DNA from: Acidobacteriota bacterium
GTDB lineage: Bacteria > Acidobacteriota > Thermoanaerobaculia > Gp7-AA8
Direction: 5' to 3'
DNA length: 64,000 nt
NCBI GenBank assembly: GCA_019244185.1
Contig: JAFATB010000006.1
Span: 124,001-188,000, forward strand
Position 1 is the first letter of the stretch. Each line of letters begins with the position of its first letter. Of this stretch, positions 46,923 through 54,816 are shown in pieces. A model generated the notes under the pieces. That model searched no databases, had not been told where the DNA came from, and saw only the letters and a program-made list of their open reading frames with translations. Made by a program: the position numbers and the translations under genes.

Positions 46923-46988
46923 CCCGCTTCGCGGGGCTGATTGGATTGCCCGCGCTGCTGCGCGGGAAGGTGGGAACCCGCCTGCGGG
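46923..46988. repeat. Three related GC hairpins in the 46845-47202 gap
   Basis: Three hairpins with the same arms CCCGC / GCGGG lie at 46923-46935, 46949-46966 and 46977-46988, with loops of 3, 6 and 2 bases (the middle arm is one pair longer). They start 26 and 28 bases apart. A purine-rich stretch follows to about 47060. No gene was seen in this 358-base gap. Confidence 0.7.
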
Positions 46989-47186
46989 CGGGGATACGGT
47001 GGGGAAAAGGGGGGAAATGAAGCGTGAAGCGAAAGGTGTGAAGCAAGACCTGCGGAGGGTCCGAAGTAGTGCGCGCAGCGGACGTTAGACGGAGTTCACG
47101 TGCCGTTGGTCGCGAACGGATCAGCGATCACGCGCTGCCGCGACGCGCGGAATCGGAAGTTAAGCGGAAGCAGTGAGTTGGACTTC

Positions 47187-47251
47187 TTTCACGCGTCTTG
47201 TTTCACACGGCCTGTTTTGTTTCACGCGGTGGCAGTTCTTGTTTCACGCTT
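47187..47251. repeat. Four TTTCAC direct repeats at the end of the recombinase gene
   Basis: The motif TTTCACRC occurs at 47187, 47201, 47220 and 47242, the last three as (T/C)TTGTTTCACRCGG or close to it. The copies are on the same strand and spaced 14, 19 and 22 bases. They straddle the stop codon of the minus-strand recombinase. They could be recombinase arm sites or iterons, or partly reflect a KQ-rich tail. Confidence 0.45.
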
Positions 47252-48579
47252 GCCGCGGGCGGCAACGCGGCCGTCGGGAGCGTCATGCCGTTGGACGCAA
47301 TGTTCTGCGCACCCGTCTCGTGCAGCGCGACCGCCTTCAGGGTCTTGCCCAGGCCGGCCGCATGCACCGCACGGGCTGCTTCGTCAACGAGTCCACGATC
47401 CACGAGTACTTTGAAGAGGCTGCGCAGGAGGTGCTCCTTCGCGTCGTGAAGTTGCTGGTGCTCGTACGCCTTCTGCAGGTTGATGACCGCGTTGCACGTC
47501 GTGCAGTAGTCGTTCGTCGGCGCGTTCAGGGCGTGGCAGCGGTAGCACGTGATCGCACGCAGCTCGTCGGTGACTTCGCGCTGCTGGACCAGGTTGTTCT
47601 CGCGTAGGATTGCCGCGTTCGCATCGCTGGCAAGCAGGTGCGCGTACGTCGCGAGCTGCTCGCTGTTCGGGCTCCACCCGAAGTAGGCCTTCGCCTGCGC
47701 CTCCGTCATCAGGCCGCTGGCGAGCACGTAGGTGGCGCGTGAGTGCCGGAAGAGGTGTGGGTAGACGCGCTTGGTGATCCCGGCCTGGACAAAGTAGTCG
47801 TGGATGAGTTTGCGCAGCGCTTGGTAGAGGACCGGCAGTGGCTTCGTGCACTGCTGGCGCACCCAGAGGGGTGCCTCGGGGTCGGTTTTGAACGGATGGT
47901 TGTTCAGCCACTGCGCCAGGAGCGGCGCACTACTGACGATGAGGGGGCTGCGTACGCCCGTCTTGCCGTTCACTTCCAGGGTGTACCCGACGCTTGCCGC
48001 GACCGCGTCTTTGATCTGGCGGTTGCCGATCTCGGCGATGCGTCCGCCGGTCTCCCAGAGGATCGCGAGGAGTGCTTTGTCGCGCGGGTTGCGGGCGACG
48101 GTGATGACGCGCTCCACGTCGGCCGGCGTGAGCAACTCGTTGCGTTGCAGCTTCTTCTTCTCCTTCGTGCGCACGTGCGTGGTAATCCAGCTCACGAGGA
48201 GGGGGACGCTGGCGCGCCGTCCGAAGTCGGCGGGATTGTTCAGCCACGTGTAGAACCGCTTGATGATCGCCTTGTACGTGCTGATCGTCTCCGCGCTATA
48301 CGGTGGTTGTCGGGTCATCCAGTGCGTGACGAGCGCTTGCAAGTCTTCTCGCGTCGCCTGATCGAGGTCTTTCCTGAGTTGCCGGGCGGCGAGCAGCAGG
48401 ACGCCCATCGTGCGAATCAAGCGGACTTTGCCGCAGGTTTGCTGCAGCAAGGACGCGCCGCAGAACTGCATGATCAGGTCTTTGCTGTGCGGACTGAGGT
48501 CGCTGTTGCGGATCTGGGTTTCCGTGCGGGCGTAGAGCGCGCTGTAGTTGTGGATGTCGATGGTCACGTGCTCTCTCAT
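47203..48579 (-). CDS. Second tyrosine recombinase with C-terminal zinc ribbon
   Basis: The 458-residue product has a core-binding domain (about 70-140) and a tyrosine-recombinase catalytic domain. Catalytic residues are Arg180 (TGGRIAE), His275 and Arg278 (HLFRHSRAT), Trp302 in the place of the second His (YFGWSPNS) and Tyr312. After it comes a zinc ribbon with C345, C348, C359 and C362 and a helical tail. A zinc ribbon after the catalytic domain is familiar from many archaeal integrases and rare in bacterial ones. The ATG has a strong GGAGGAG site. Confidence 0.88.
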   Translation of the reverse strand: MREHVTIDIHNYSALYARTETQIRNSDLSPHSKDLIMQFCGASLLQQTCGKVRLIRTMGVLLLAARQLRKDLDQATREDLQALVTHWMTRQPPYSAETISTYKAIIKRFYTWLNNPADFGRRASVPLLVSWITTHVRTKEKKKLQRNELLTPADVERVITVARNPRDKALLAILWETGGRIAEIGNRQIKDAVAASVGYTLEVNGKTGVRSPLIVSSAPLLAQWLNNHPFKTDPEAPLWVRQQCTKPLPVLYQALRKLIHDYFVQAGITKRVYPHLFRHSRATYVLASGLMTEAQAKAYFGWSPNSEQLATYAHLLASDANAAILRENNLVQQREVTDELRAITCYRCHALNAPTNDYCTTCNAVINLQKAYEHQQLHDAKEHLLRSLFKVLVDRGLVDEAARAVHAAGLGKTLKAVALHETGAQNIASNGMTLPTAALPPAASVKQELPPRETKQAV

Positions 48580-48898
48580 TGGTACTCCTCCTTTTTTAAG
48601 GGCACGTGACACCGCCGCGGGTGTAGCGGGATGCGGATGCAACGCGCGTCGCATCGAACGCCACCCGGCCAAATCACCGGTCGGCGGCGCAGCAGCGGTA
48701 GAACGCCGACGCTCAACGAATCAGCGCTAATCGCACGTTACCGCCCTCCGCGAGCGCAGCATCGCGGCGGATCATGTGCCGTTTCGCAGGTGGCGGTGAA
48801 CCAACTATTTAGATCTTTCGCTTGCGCGTCTGACGCGCGCGTTAGGCGCAATGTCATGCGCATGAAAGAAAAGAGAAAAAGAGAAAAGGTAGGAGGCC
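48580..48898. other. Intergenic region upstream of the second recombinase
   Basis: This 319-base region holds the recombinase ribosome site at its left end and one copy of the 15-base direct repeat at 48839-48853. An A/G-rich stretch follows at 48860-48895. No gene or RNA was recognised. Confidence 0.4.
48839..48853 (+). repeat. Direct repeat GCGTTAGGCGCAATG, left copy
   Basis: This 15-base sequence is found again, identical and in the same direction, at 50559-50573. The two copies bracket a set of four minus-strand genes. A near copy (one mismatch) is at 52404-52418 inside the second HerA-like gene. Confidence 0.7.
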
Positions 48899-49123
48899 TC
48901 AGCGTTGTCGCTTCGCACGTCGCGTTGGTGCTCGTGACTTGCTCGGCTGCGGCGTCGTCACGCGCTGCGCCCGCTGCAAGTTCACGTTGAAGAGTCGATC
49001 GCACGTGTCAGCTACGGTCTCGTCGTGCACCATGACGAATTGTTCATCGTGGTGCGTGGCGAGGTGGGTGACGGTTTCTTCGAGTTGCGAGACACGCGAG
49101 ATGATGTCGTCGATCTTCGTCAT
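48899..49123 (-). CDS. Small coiled-coil protein
   Basis: This 74-residue protein has an N-terminal coiled coil (IDDIISRVSQLEETVTHL) and a basic tail (PSKSRAPTRRAKRQR). Its ATG overlaps the stop of the DNA methyltransferase gene, so the two are translationally coupled. It may help the methyltransferase oligomerise or bind DNA. Confidence 0.6.
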   Translation of the reverse strand: MTKIDDIISRVSQLEETVTHLATHHDEQFVMVHDETVADTCDRLFNVNLQRAQRVTTPQPSKSRAPTRRAKRQR

Positions 49124-49881
49124 GCGACCTTCACCTCCGATGCGGCGGTCGGCGCCTTGGGTTTCGCTGCGCGCTTGTGGGTCGGCTTCTTCGGTGGTGC
49201 CGGTGGTACGGCATCGTCGCTGGTCGCTGGTGTGATCTCGTCCGGCCCTTGTTCCTCGTCGCTCACCGTGGGTGTTGCGGATGTCGGTTCTGGTTCGGGC
49301 GTTTTCAGGCGACTCTGTGCGATCTGTGCGTACTCGGGGTTGATCTCCGCGGCGATGAAGTGGCGCTTCATCTGCTGGCAGGCGACTGCGGTCGTGCCGC
49401 TGCCCACGAACGGGTCGTAGATGGTTTCGCCTTCTGCTGTGTACTGTTCCAAGAGGTAGCGCAAAAGACGTACGGGTTTCTGCGTTGGGTGTGGCTTCCA
49501 ATCATGGAGGCTGCGGTAGTCGAGGATGGGGATGCTCCAGACGCGGCTGACCTTCTGCTTGGCTTCCTTGCTCCAGCACACGACGACTTCGTAGTGCGTG
49601 ATGCTGCGTGCGTCGGGCTTGTGCCAGACGTGTCGTGCGACCTCGTGCCATCCTGCTGGTGGTGGTGGCACGTCGAAAGGGTTCCAGAAGAACACCACGA
49701 ACTTCTTCGCTTTCTTGCACGCGAGGTAGAGCATGGCCAGGCCGTCGACGAGTTGCTCGTCGAAGAGGTTCATGCGGTTCGGGTACGGCGGGTCCGTGAT
49801 GACCGCGTCGATACTGTCGTTCGGTAGCTGTGTCGTTGCGCTAAAACAATCCAGGTTGTGTACTTTGTCGAGTTCTAACAT
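49120..49881 (-). CDS. DNA (adenine N6 / cytosine N4) methyltransferase
   Basis: The 253-residue product is a D12/N6-N4 type DNA methyltransferase of the beta arrangement. The catalytic motif DPPY lies at 30-33, and the SAM-binding DPFVGSGTTAVACQQ comes later at about 157. HPTQKPVRLLRYLLEQYT precedes the latter. The C-terminal 60 residues are a Pro/Ala/Lys-rich tail. There is no restriction endonuclease beside it, so it is an orphan or acts in element protection. Confidence 0.92.
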   Translation of the reverse strand: MLELDKVHNLDCFSATTQLPNDSIDAVITDPPYPNRMNLFDEQLVDGLAMLYLACKKAKKFVVFFWNPFDVPPPPAGWHEVARHVWHKPDARSITHYEVVVCWSKEAKQKVSRVWSIPILDYRSLHDWKPHPTQKPVRLLRYLLEQYTAEGETIYDPFVGSGTTAVACQQMKRHFIAAEINPEYAQIAQSRLKTPEPEPTSATPTVSDEEQGPDEITPATSDDAVPPAPPKKPTHKRAAKPKAPTAASEVKVA

Positions 49882-49968
49882 CGGAAGGTGGGGGCGAGGC
49901 TATTTTGGCGACGGGGCCATCAAGGGGATGATTGGCCCGGTGGCGTGGAGCGCCTCGCCCCGCGTGTT

Positions 49969-50079
49969 TCATTCGTTGGTCACTGGGAGTGGTGAGGAGG
50001 AAGTGTCGGTACTATCCGGTTCGCCGAAGAGCTCAACGTAGCGTCGGTAGAGTGTGAGGATCCATTGCTCGTCCGTCAT
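49969..50079 (-). CDS. Micro-protein between the 146-residue gene and the methyltransferase
   Basis: A 36-residue frame starts at an ATG overlapping the stop of the 146-residue gene (ATGA). It reads as a short helix with Trp and Tyr, then an acidic Ser/Thr tail. The overlap is the only argument for its being real. Confidence 0.35.
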   Translation of the reverse strand: MTDEQWILTLYRRYVELFGEPDSTDTSSSPLPVTNE

Positions 50080-50516
50080 GCTTGTCCTCGCTTCGCGTAG
50101 GACCGTAGGCTGTCGATGAGTTGGAGGTAGTGCGCGACAAGTGGGCTGAACGTCATCTCCTCCTCCATGGTGAGGAGGTCGATGAGCGCCGTCACGACGA
50201 CGCTCATGCGTATCTGCAGCGCCTCATACGCATCATCACTGAAGTCCTTCGTGTCCCGTCCCTCGCGCAGCGTGGTCCAGAGTTGGACTTCCAGATCAGC
50301 GGCTTTGCGAAAGTGTTGCGGCGCTGCTTCCGCGAAGTACTCTTCAAACGTGTAGGGGAGTTCGGTGGCGTCAGCGAGTGCTTCGGTGAGGATGCGCGGG
50401 TTGAGCGCGTAGAACTCTCGGCGCCGCAGGTGCTTGCGTACGATCTCTGCCTGTTCGCGTCGCGTTGCGATTTGCGCCTTGAGGCGTTCCTGCTTGGTGA
50501 AGTGAAACCATGACAT
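50076..50516 (-). CDS. Hypothetical helical protein
   Basis: This 146-residue protein is predicted helical, with a basic start and Leu-rich regions (FSDDAYEALQIRMSVVVTALIDLL). No family was recognised. There is no Shine-Dalgarno sequence before its ATG; an A/T-rich box lies about 28 bases upstream. It is the first gene of the methyltransferase cluster. Confidence 0.6.
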   Translation of the reverse strand: MSWFHFTKQERLKAQIATRREQAEIVRKHLRRREFYALNPRILTEALADATELPYTFEEYFAEAAPQHFRKAADLEVQLWTTLREGRDTKDFSDDAYEALQIRMSVVVTALIDLLTMEEEMTFSPLVAHYLQLIDSLRSYAKRGQA

Positions 50517-50689
50517 GCGGACAACAATGGGCGTGGTCCTATTTAATTGCCATCGGACGCGTTAGGCGCAATGCGTGTCAGGCGGTGTACTGGTGATAAG
50601 CACCAGCGTCACCAGCCGTGCGGCTGTCATCTGATACTCCTTGCGTGTCGTGCGACTTTTATAAAAGTAAACCGTGATTCATCCGGCGC
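50517..50689. promoter_or_regulatory. Divergent promoter region with TATA-like boxes
   Basis: Two A/T boxes stand out: TATTTAATT at 50540-50548 and TTTTATAAAA at 50657-50666. Each is centred 28-29 bases upstream of a start codon, on - and + respectively, and neither gene has a visible Shine-Dalgarno sequence. The right copy of the 15-base repeat lies between them. Confidence 0.5.
50559..50573 (+). repeat. Direct repeat GCGTTAGGCGCAATG, right copy
   Basis: This is identical and in the same direction as the copy at 48839-48853. The interval between the two is 1.7 kb and contains four complete minus-strand genes and no cut gene. Confidence 0.7.
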
Positions 50690-51745
50690 ATGGACGCCTT
50701 ACAGCAGAGTATCTTGCGGTTTCTCTTTGTGGTGCACCACGCCCCGCAAGCGCTTGGGACTGAAGAGCTGGCGCGCACCCTTGATGTTCCCGATGCGCGA
50801 ACACTCTACCGCTGGCAAGACGCATTCGCCGACGACCTGATCTACTTCCCGAGCGTGAGCTTTCGCGCGCTTGGGCTGGAGCATTGGCACCTCTTCGTCG
50901 ATGACCCAAGCACCGAATGGGAGAACTTTGCGTACGCCATCGCTGGCGAGTGGGTGACGAACCGGCCAGGACAGCGGACGCTGTACTTGCACTGTCTCGC
51001 GCCGATCAGCCATCGTGCCGCGTTCCGGCAGTTGCTCGATGATCGCAAGGATTACTCAGACCTGCGCGCAATCAGAACGGATGATGGGTGGCAGGTCATG
51101 CGTGACCTCTGTGATGCGGCCAGCGAGCTTGAGGCGATTCCGACGCTGGCATTGCATGAGGCGCCGCTGGTGTGGGATGTCGTGGAGCGTTTTCCGCTGC
51201 TCATCCCTGTCATCTTTGAGAATGTGGAGCAGCATCACTCGCTACCGGAACTGTGGCGACGCATCTGCCAGCGCTTGGGTGAACGCGTATGGACGTATCT
51301 GCCGCCCGGTGTAAGTCGCTTACCGAATAACGGCAAGGCGTACGTGAAGGATGCGTATGTCCTGCTGAACAACACGCAGCTCTTCCGGCAAAACATCGTG
51401 CGCTACCGACCGTTGGAGACCCTCGGAACACCGATGTTTCTGCATGTGCACAGCGCTGATCTCAAAGGGATCATTGCGGCGTTCGGCAAGCGCGCAAGTA
51501 CGCTCGACGTGTACCCGATCACCGACACAGAAGTCCTGTTGCGCGTGACGGCGACGCACGCAACACTGCAGTACGTGATGAGCAGCGTCAGCGATCTACC
51601 GCGCATCACTGATTGGTGCATGGTGGATGTACTCCATCCCAAACGCGTCACGGTGCGTTTTGCCTACGAGCTCCTCTTCGATCCCACGACCACCGAGTGG
51701 GTCTTCCCGCACGACCTGTTCAAGCAATTCCGGAGTGGAGCATGA
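50690..51745 (+). CDS. Winged-helix transcription regulator-like protein
   Basis: The 351-residue product has an N-terminal HTH (QQSILRFLFVVHHAPQALGTEELARTLDVPDARTLYRWQ). Longer alpha/beta domains follow, in which FVDDP and FLHVHSADLKGIIAAF look like ACT/RAM-type ligand-sensing strands. A role as regulator of the downstream operon is inferred. It overlaps the next gene by 4 bases. The family was not firmly recognised. Confidence 0.6.
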   Translation: MDALQQSILRFLFVVHHAPQALGTEELARTLDVPDARTLYRWQDAFADDLIYFPSVSFRALGLEHWHLFVDDPSTEWENFAYAIAGEWVTNRPGQRTLYLHCLAPISHRAAFRQLLDDRKDYSDLRAIRTDDGWQVMRDLCDAASELEAIPTLALHEAPLVWDVVERFPLLIPVIFENVEQHHSLPELWRRICQRLGERVWTYLPPGVSRLPNNGKAYVKDAYVLLNNTQLFRQNIVRYRPLETLGTPMFLHVHSADLKGIIAAFGKRASTLDVYPITDTEVLLRVTATHATLQYVMSSVSDLPRITDWCMVDVLHPKRVTVRFAYELLFDPTTTEWVFPHDLFKQFRSGA

Positions 51746-52143
51746 CGGAGAAGAAAGAGTTGGGAGCGGCGGCGATGACGGCCGCGCTGCATGGTGAGAA
51801 GACCGCCGTACTCGAACTGCAGCACGCGATGATCGGCGAAGAAATCAAAGCACGCGAAGCAATCAAGACGCGCAACCTCGCAGGCATCAAAGTAGACGAA
51901 GCAACGATCCGCGAGGAGCTGGTGCAACTCACGCCCGCACACGAGGGCGCAGCCGACGATCCCAACGCACGCAAAGAACGGCACCTGCTCGAACGTCAAG
52001 AGACTGAACTGCATCGTGAGGAACGAGCAGAAGAGCGCGCAGCGTGGACCGACGAACAACCGCTCACGCGTGAAGATCGCGAGATTCACAAGGTCACTCT
52101 CGAGCAGGAACAGCGACGCAAGCGCATCGATGAGCTGATGTGA
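51742..52143 (+). CDS. Charged coiled-coil protein
   Basis: The 133-residue product is almost entirely charged helix (LLERQETELHREERAEERAAW, then DREIHKVTLEQEQRRKRIDEL). It overlaps the regulator gene by 4 bases and is followed by the ATPase gene after 1 base. It is probably a structural or bridging subunit of the ATPase complex. No family was recognised. Confidence 0.6.
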   Translation: MTEKKELGAAAMTAALHGEKTAVLELQHAMIGEEIKAREAIKTRNLAGIKVDEATIREELVQLTPAHEGAADDPNARKERHLLERQETELHREERAEERAAWTDEQPLTREDREIHKVTLEQEQRRKRIDELM

Positions 52144-52144
52144 A

Positions 52145-54079
52145 TTGCTGCCGGATCTCTTCCGCAAGCTCAAGCCGCTCTACGGGACAGCGATCGACCT
52201 CTTATGGATCGAGTACCAGACCGCTGATGTTGAGCGCAAGCGTGAGATCGAGGAGTACCTCACGCTCCTCGGCGTGAAGAAACTCGGTCTGGCGGTTGGT
52301 GATGAGAAGCTGGTGCTCGACGCACCGCCAGCGGCTCTCATCGGCGATGGTGAGTTCACGATCGGCATGGTGAGCTACCCGAGCATCCCGCCGTATCCAT
52401 TCCGCGTTAAGCGCAATGAACTCTTGCGGCATATCTTCATCCTCGGGCCGACCGGAACAGGCAAGAGCACGCTGCTCCTGGGCCTCCTCGTGCAGATTCA
52501 AGCCGCACGAATTCCGTTCATGGTCTTCGACTTCAAACGGAACTACCGCTGCCTCCTCCGAGCAACAGGCAACGAATCACTTGCCGTGTTCACTGTTGGA
52601 CGCAACACTGCACCACTATCGATCAACGCGCTCACCCCACCACCCGGCGTGGAGTACGAAGAATGGGCCGAAGCACTCTCCGACATCATCAGCACCAGCT
52701 ATCTGCTCCTGCAAGGCGCGCGCAACGTGATGAAGGAAGCGTTGCTGCAGGCGCACGCGCAGCACGGCCGTACCGCGACACTCGTGCACGCGTACGAGCT
52801 GCTCGCGCGCGAGTTAGACGCAACGAAAAGCGGCAGCCGACGCTATGGCTGGCTCGAAAGCTCGACACGAAGCTTGGAGGAACTCACGAAGGGCAACTTT
52901 GGCCGAGCGTTAAACGCAACGAGCGGCACGCCGGTCGCGGATTTGCTCACACATCCCGTCGTCTTCGAATTGCAGGGGTTCGGCGATGACCAGAAGCGCT
53001 TCTTCTGCCTCCTGTGGCTGGAAATTATCCTGCTCCTGCGCAAGAACAGCAGCGCTCCACGTGAGCAGTTGCAGCACGTCCTCATCTTCGATGAGGGCCA
53101 CAACGTGTTTCCGCGCGAGCGCCCCGGTGAGGTGAGCGTCCCGGCGCGGCTCGCGCGCGAGGTGCGCGAGTTCGGCGAAGCGATCATCGCGGCGACGCAG
53201 CAAGCGGATGTGAGCGAATCGCTCATCGCGAACAGCGGGTTCAAACTTATCCTCCGCTGCGACTACCCCAAGGACGTCACGTTCGCCAGCCAACTCCTGC
53301 AGATCGAACCGCGCTGGCTCCCCAAGCTCCCCATCGGCACCGGCATCGCACGACTGCCCGTCCGTTTCTACAGCCCGATTCTCTTCACGTTCGGCGTGCA
53401 GGCGATTAAGAACCACACGATCACCGATGACGAGGTGCGCACGCAATGGCAACGCATGCAGCCAGCGGCGTCGGATGTTGCTGGCACTCAATCAACTGCG
53501 GCGGCGGTGAGTGAGCGGGAAGAGGCGCTCCTACGGGATGTGGCGATGATACCTATCAGTCCGATTACGCAGCGGTACAAGCGGCTGGGGTGGCACGTCG
53601 ACGCGGGAAACCGCGCGAAGGACGGCATTATCAAGCGCGGGCTGGCGCGGTTCGACGCGGTGAGCACGCCGCGCGGTCAGGTGAAGATTCTCACGCTCAC
53701 GACTGAAGGAGTCACAGCGCTCGTGGCACGCGGCGTCGTCGCGCAGCGCGCGCGCAGCGGTGGAGCAGAACACGAATTCTGGAAGCATGAGCTGCGTCAG
53801 GTCCTCGAACGCCACGGTTGGAGTGTGAACGAGGAGTTCGCGCTTGGCGGCGGCAAGACCGCCGACCTACGCGCAGAGCGAGATCATCACGTGCTCTTTG
53901 TGGAAGTAGAAACGGGGCGATCGGACATCGCGGCCAACGTCGCGAAGTACCCACCGAGTGCTGCCCTCGTGATGTTCTTCACGAGCGCGGACGTCGCGGC
54001 GCAGTACCGGCCGCTGATTGCGCTCGATCGGCCGGCGACGCGCTGCATCACGCCCGCGGACATGGACCAGCTCACCTGA
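52145..54079 (+). CDS. HerA-like ATPase with winged-helix and nuclease-like C-terminus
   Basis: The 644-residue product starts with TTG, the only available start. The ATPase has Walker A GPTGTGKST (101-109), Walker B HVLIFDEGHNVF and the late IIAATQQADVSESLI segment of HerA/FtsK-type pumps. The C-terminal 200 residues hold a winged helix (NRAKDGIIKRGLARFD, then LTLTTEGVTALV), a GGAEHEFWKHELRQVL helix and a final domain with TADLRAERDHHVLFVEVETG, a PD-(D/E)xK-like core. The same layout and matching motifs occur in the ATPase at 30710-32809. Confidence 0.8.
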   Translation: MLPDLFRKLKPLYGTAIDLLWIEYQTADVERKREIEEYLTLLGVKKLGLAVGDEKLVLDAPPAALIGDGEFTIGMVSYPSIPPYPFRVKRNELLRHIFILGPTGTGKSTLLLGLLVQIQAARIPFMVFDFKRNYRCLLRATGNESLAVFTVGRNTAPLSINALTPPPGVEYEEWAEALSDIISTSYLLLQGARNVMKEALLQAHAQHGRTATLVHAYELLARELDATKSGSRRYGWLESSTRSLEELTKGNFGRALNATSGTPVADLLTHPVVFELQGFGDDQKRFFCLLWLEIILLLRKNSSAPREQLQHVLIFDEGHNVFPRERPGEVSVPARLAREVREFGEAIIAATQQADVSESLIANSGFKLILRCDYPKDVTFASQLLQIEPRWLPKLPIGTGIARLPVRFYSPILFTFGVQAIKNHTITDDEVRTQWQRMQPAASDVAGTQSTAAAVSEREEALLRDVAMIPISPITQRYKRLGWHVDAGNRAKDGIIKRGLARFDAVSTPRGQVKILTLTTEGVTALVARGVVAQRARSGGAEHEFWKHELRQVLERHGWSVNEEFALGGGKTADLRAERDHHVLFVEVETGRSDIAANVAKYPPSAALVMFFTSADVAAQYRPLIALDRPATRCITPADMDQLT

Positions 54080-54199
54080 ACAATTGGTGTTTCTTGCTCC
54101 GCAGAGCGTGGCGTGCGGTCATTCTGGTCTCTGACGGTGTTTCGGCTTCCCGATAAAGTGCAAGTCACGAAAAGGTGCGAAACGCCATCCGGGCGCACG

Positions 54200-54242
54200 A
54201 AAAACCATTACGAGCCGTCGTGGACTTCAAGGTACGAACAAG
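54200..54242 (+). promoter_or_regulatory. 43-bp regulatory element, copy 1
   Basis: AAAAACCATTACGAG, 12 variable bases, then TCAAGGTACGAACAAG. The same arrangement with identical outer parts is repeated at 54666-54708. It lies upstream of the first S24-like gene. The end (CGAACAAGCGTG) is close to the LexA-box pattern of Gram-positive bacteria. Confidence 0.7.
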
Positions 54243-54327
54243 CGTGCCACGACGAAGCACACGTTCCCCCCGACGTACGGCGTCTGGAGGAACGATCGTC
54301 CAAGCGACCAGCATCCTGTCCCAAGGT

Positions 54328-54654
54328 ATGCCGCTGATCGAGACCGACGAGTGTGCCATCGTCCCCGCTGACAAGATCGGCCCTGGAGAACTCGTGTTCC
54401 GCGTCGCGGGCGACATCCCCGACGTCGGACTCGCGGATCGCGACCTCCTCATCGTCGAGCCGCGCACCAATGCCGACGCGGCGAGCGGCGAATTCGTCAT
54501 CGCCACACTCGCCAATGACGCGTTCATCGGCCGGTACTGGAAAAAGCACGGCGCACGCTCACTACTCGACGGCGCGTTCCACGTCATCGCCCAAGGCCCG
54601 GCCCTACGGGTGCTCGGCGCGGTGACGCTCATCCTCCGCGACGAAACCCACTGA
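54328..54654 (+). CDS. S24/LexA C-terminal-domain-like protein without catalytic Ser
   Basis: The protein (about 108 residues from ATG 54328) resembles the S24/LexA signal-peptidase-fold domain: LVFRVAGDIPDVGLADRDLLIVEPR, then ASGEFVIATLANDAFIGRYW. The usual G-D-S-M reads GDIPD, so the catalytic Ser is missing. The strand that usually carries the catalytic Lys has Gly-Arg. It therefore looks like a non-cleaving relative. The start is unsure: a GGAGGA at 54285 has no normal start codon at the right distance in this frame. Confidence 0.6.
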   Translation: MPLIETDECAIVPADKIGPGELVFRVAGDIPDVGLADRDLLIVEPRTNADAASGEFVIATLANDAFIGRYWKKHGARSLLDGAFHVIAQGPALRVLGAVTLILRDETH

Positions 54655-54665
54655 AAACACGCGGC

Positions 54666-54708
54666 AAAAACCATTACGAGAAGCCCGCTTGATCAAGGTA
54701 CGAACAAG
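54666..54708 (+). promoter_or_regulatory. 43-bp regulatory element, copy 2
   Basis: This is the second copy of the element seen at 54200-54242, with the same two conserved blocks of 15 and 16 bases and a different 12-base spacer. It begins 11 bases after the first S24-like stop and is upstream of the second S24-like gene. Confidence 0.7.
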
Positions 54709-54816
54709 TGTCTTGAGAGAACCGGTCGACATCCCGTCCTGCGCAGCGCGATTCGCCAGCGAAACATCGACCTTCCTTCTCCCGAGCGCGAACACCCAGC
54801 GGAAAGGAAATGAGTG

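Noticed and set aside
48839..50573. Integron attC site (GTTAGGC fits GTTRRRY)
   Set aside because: No matching RYYYAAC core with an imperfect palindrome was found upstream. The nearby recombinase is not an IntI. The direct repeats are therefore reported without an integron label.
54328..54654. LexA-type self-cleaving repressor
   Set aside because: The catalytic Ser of GDSM is absent and no Lys is seen at the usual place, so active cleavage is unlikely.
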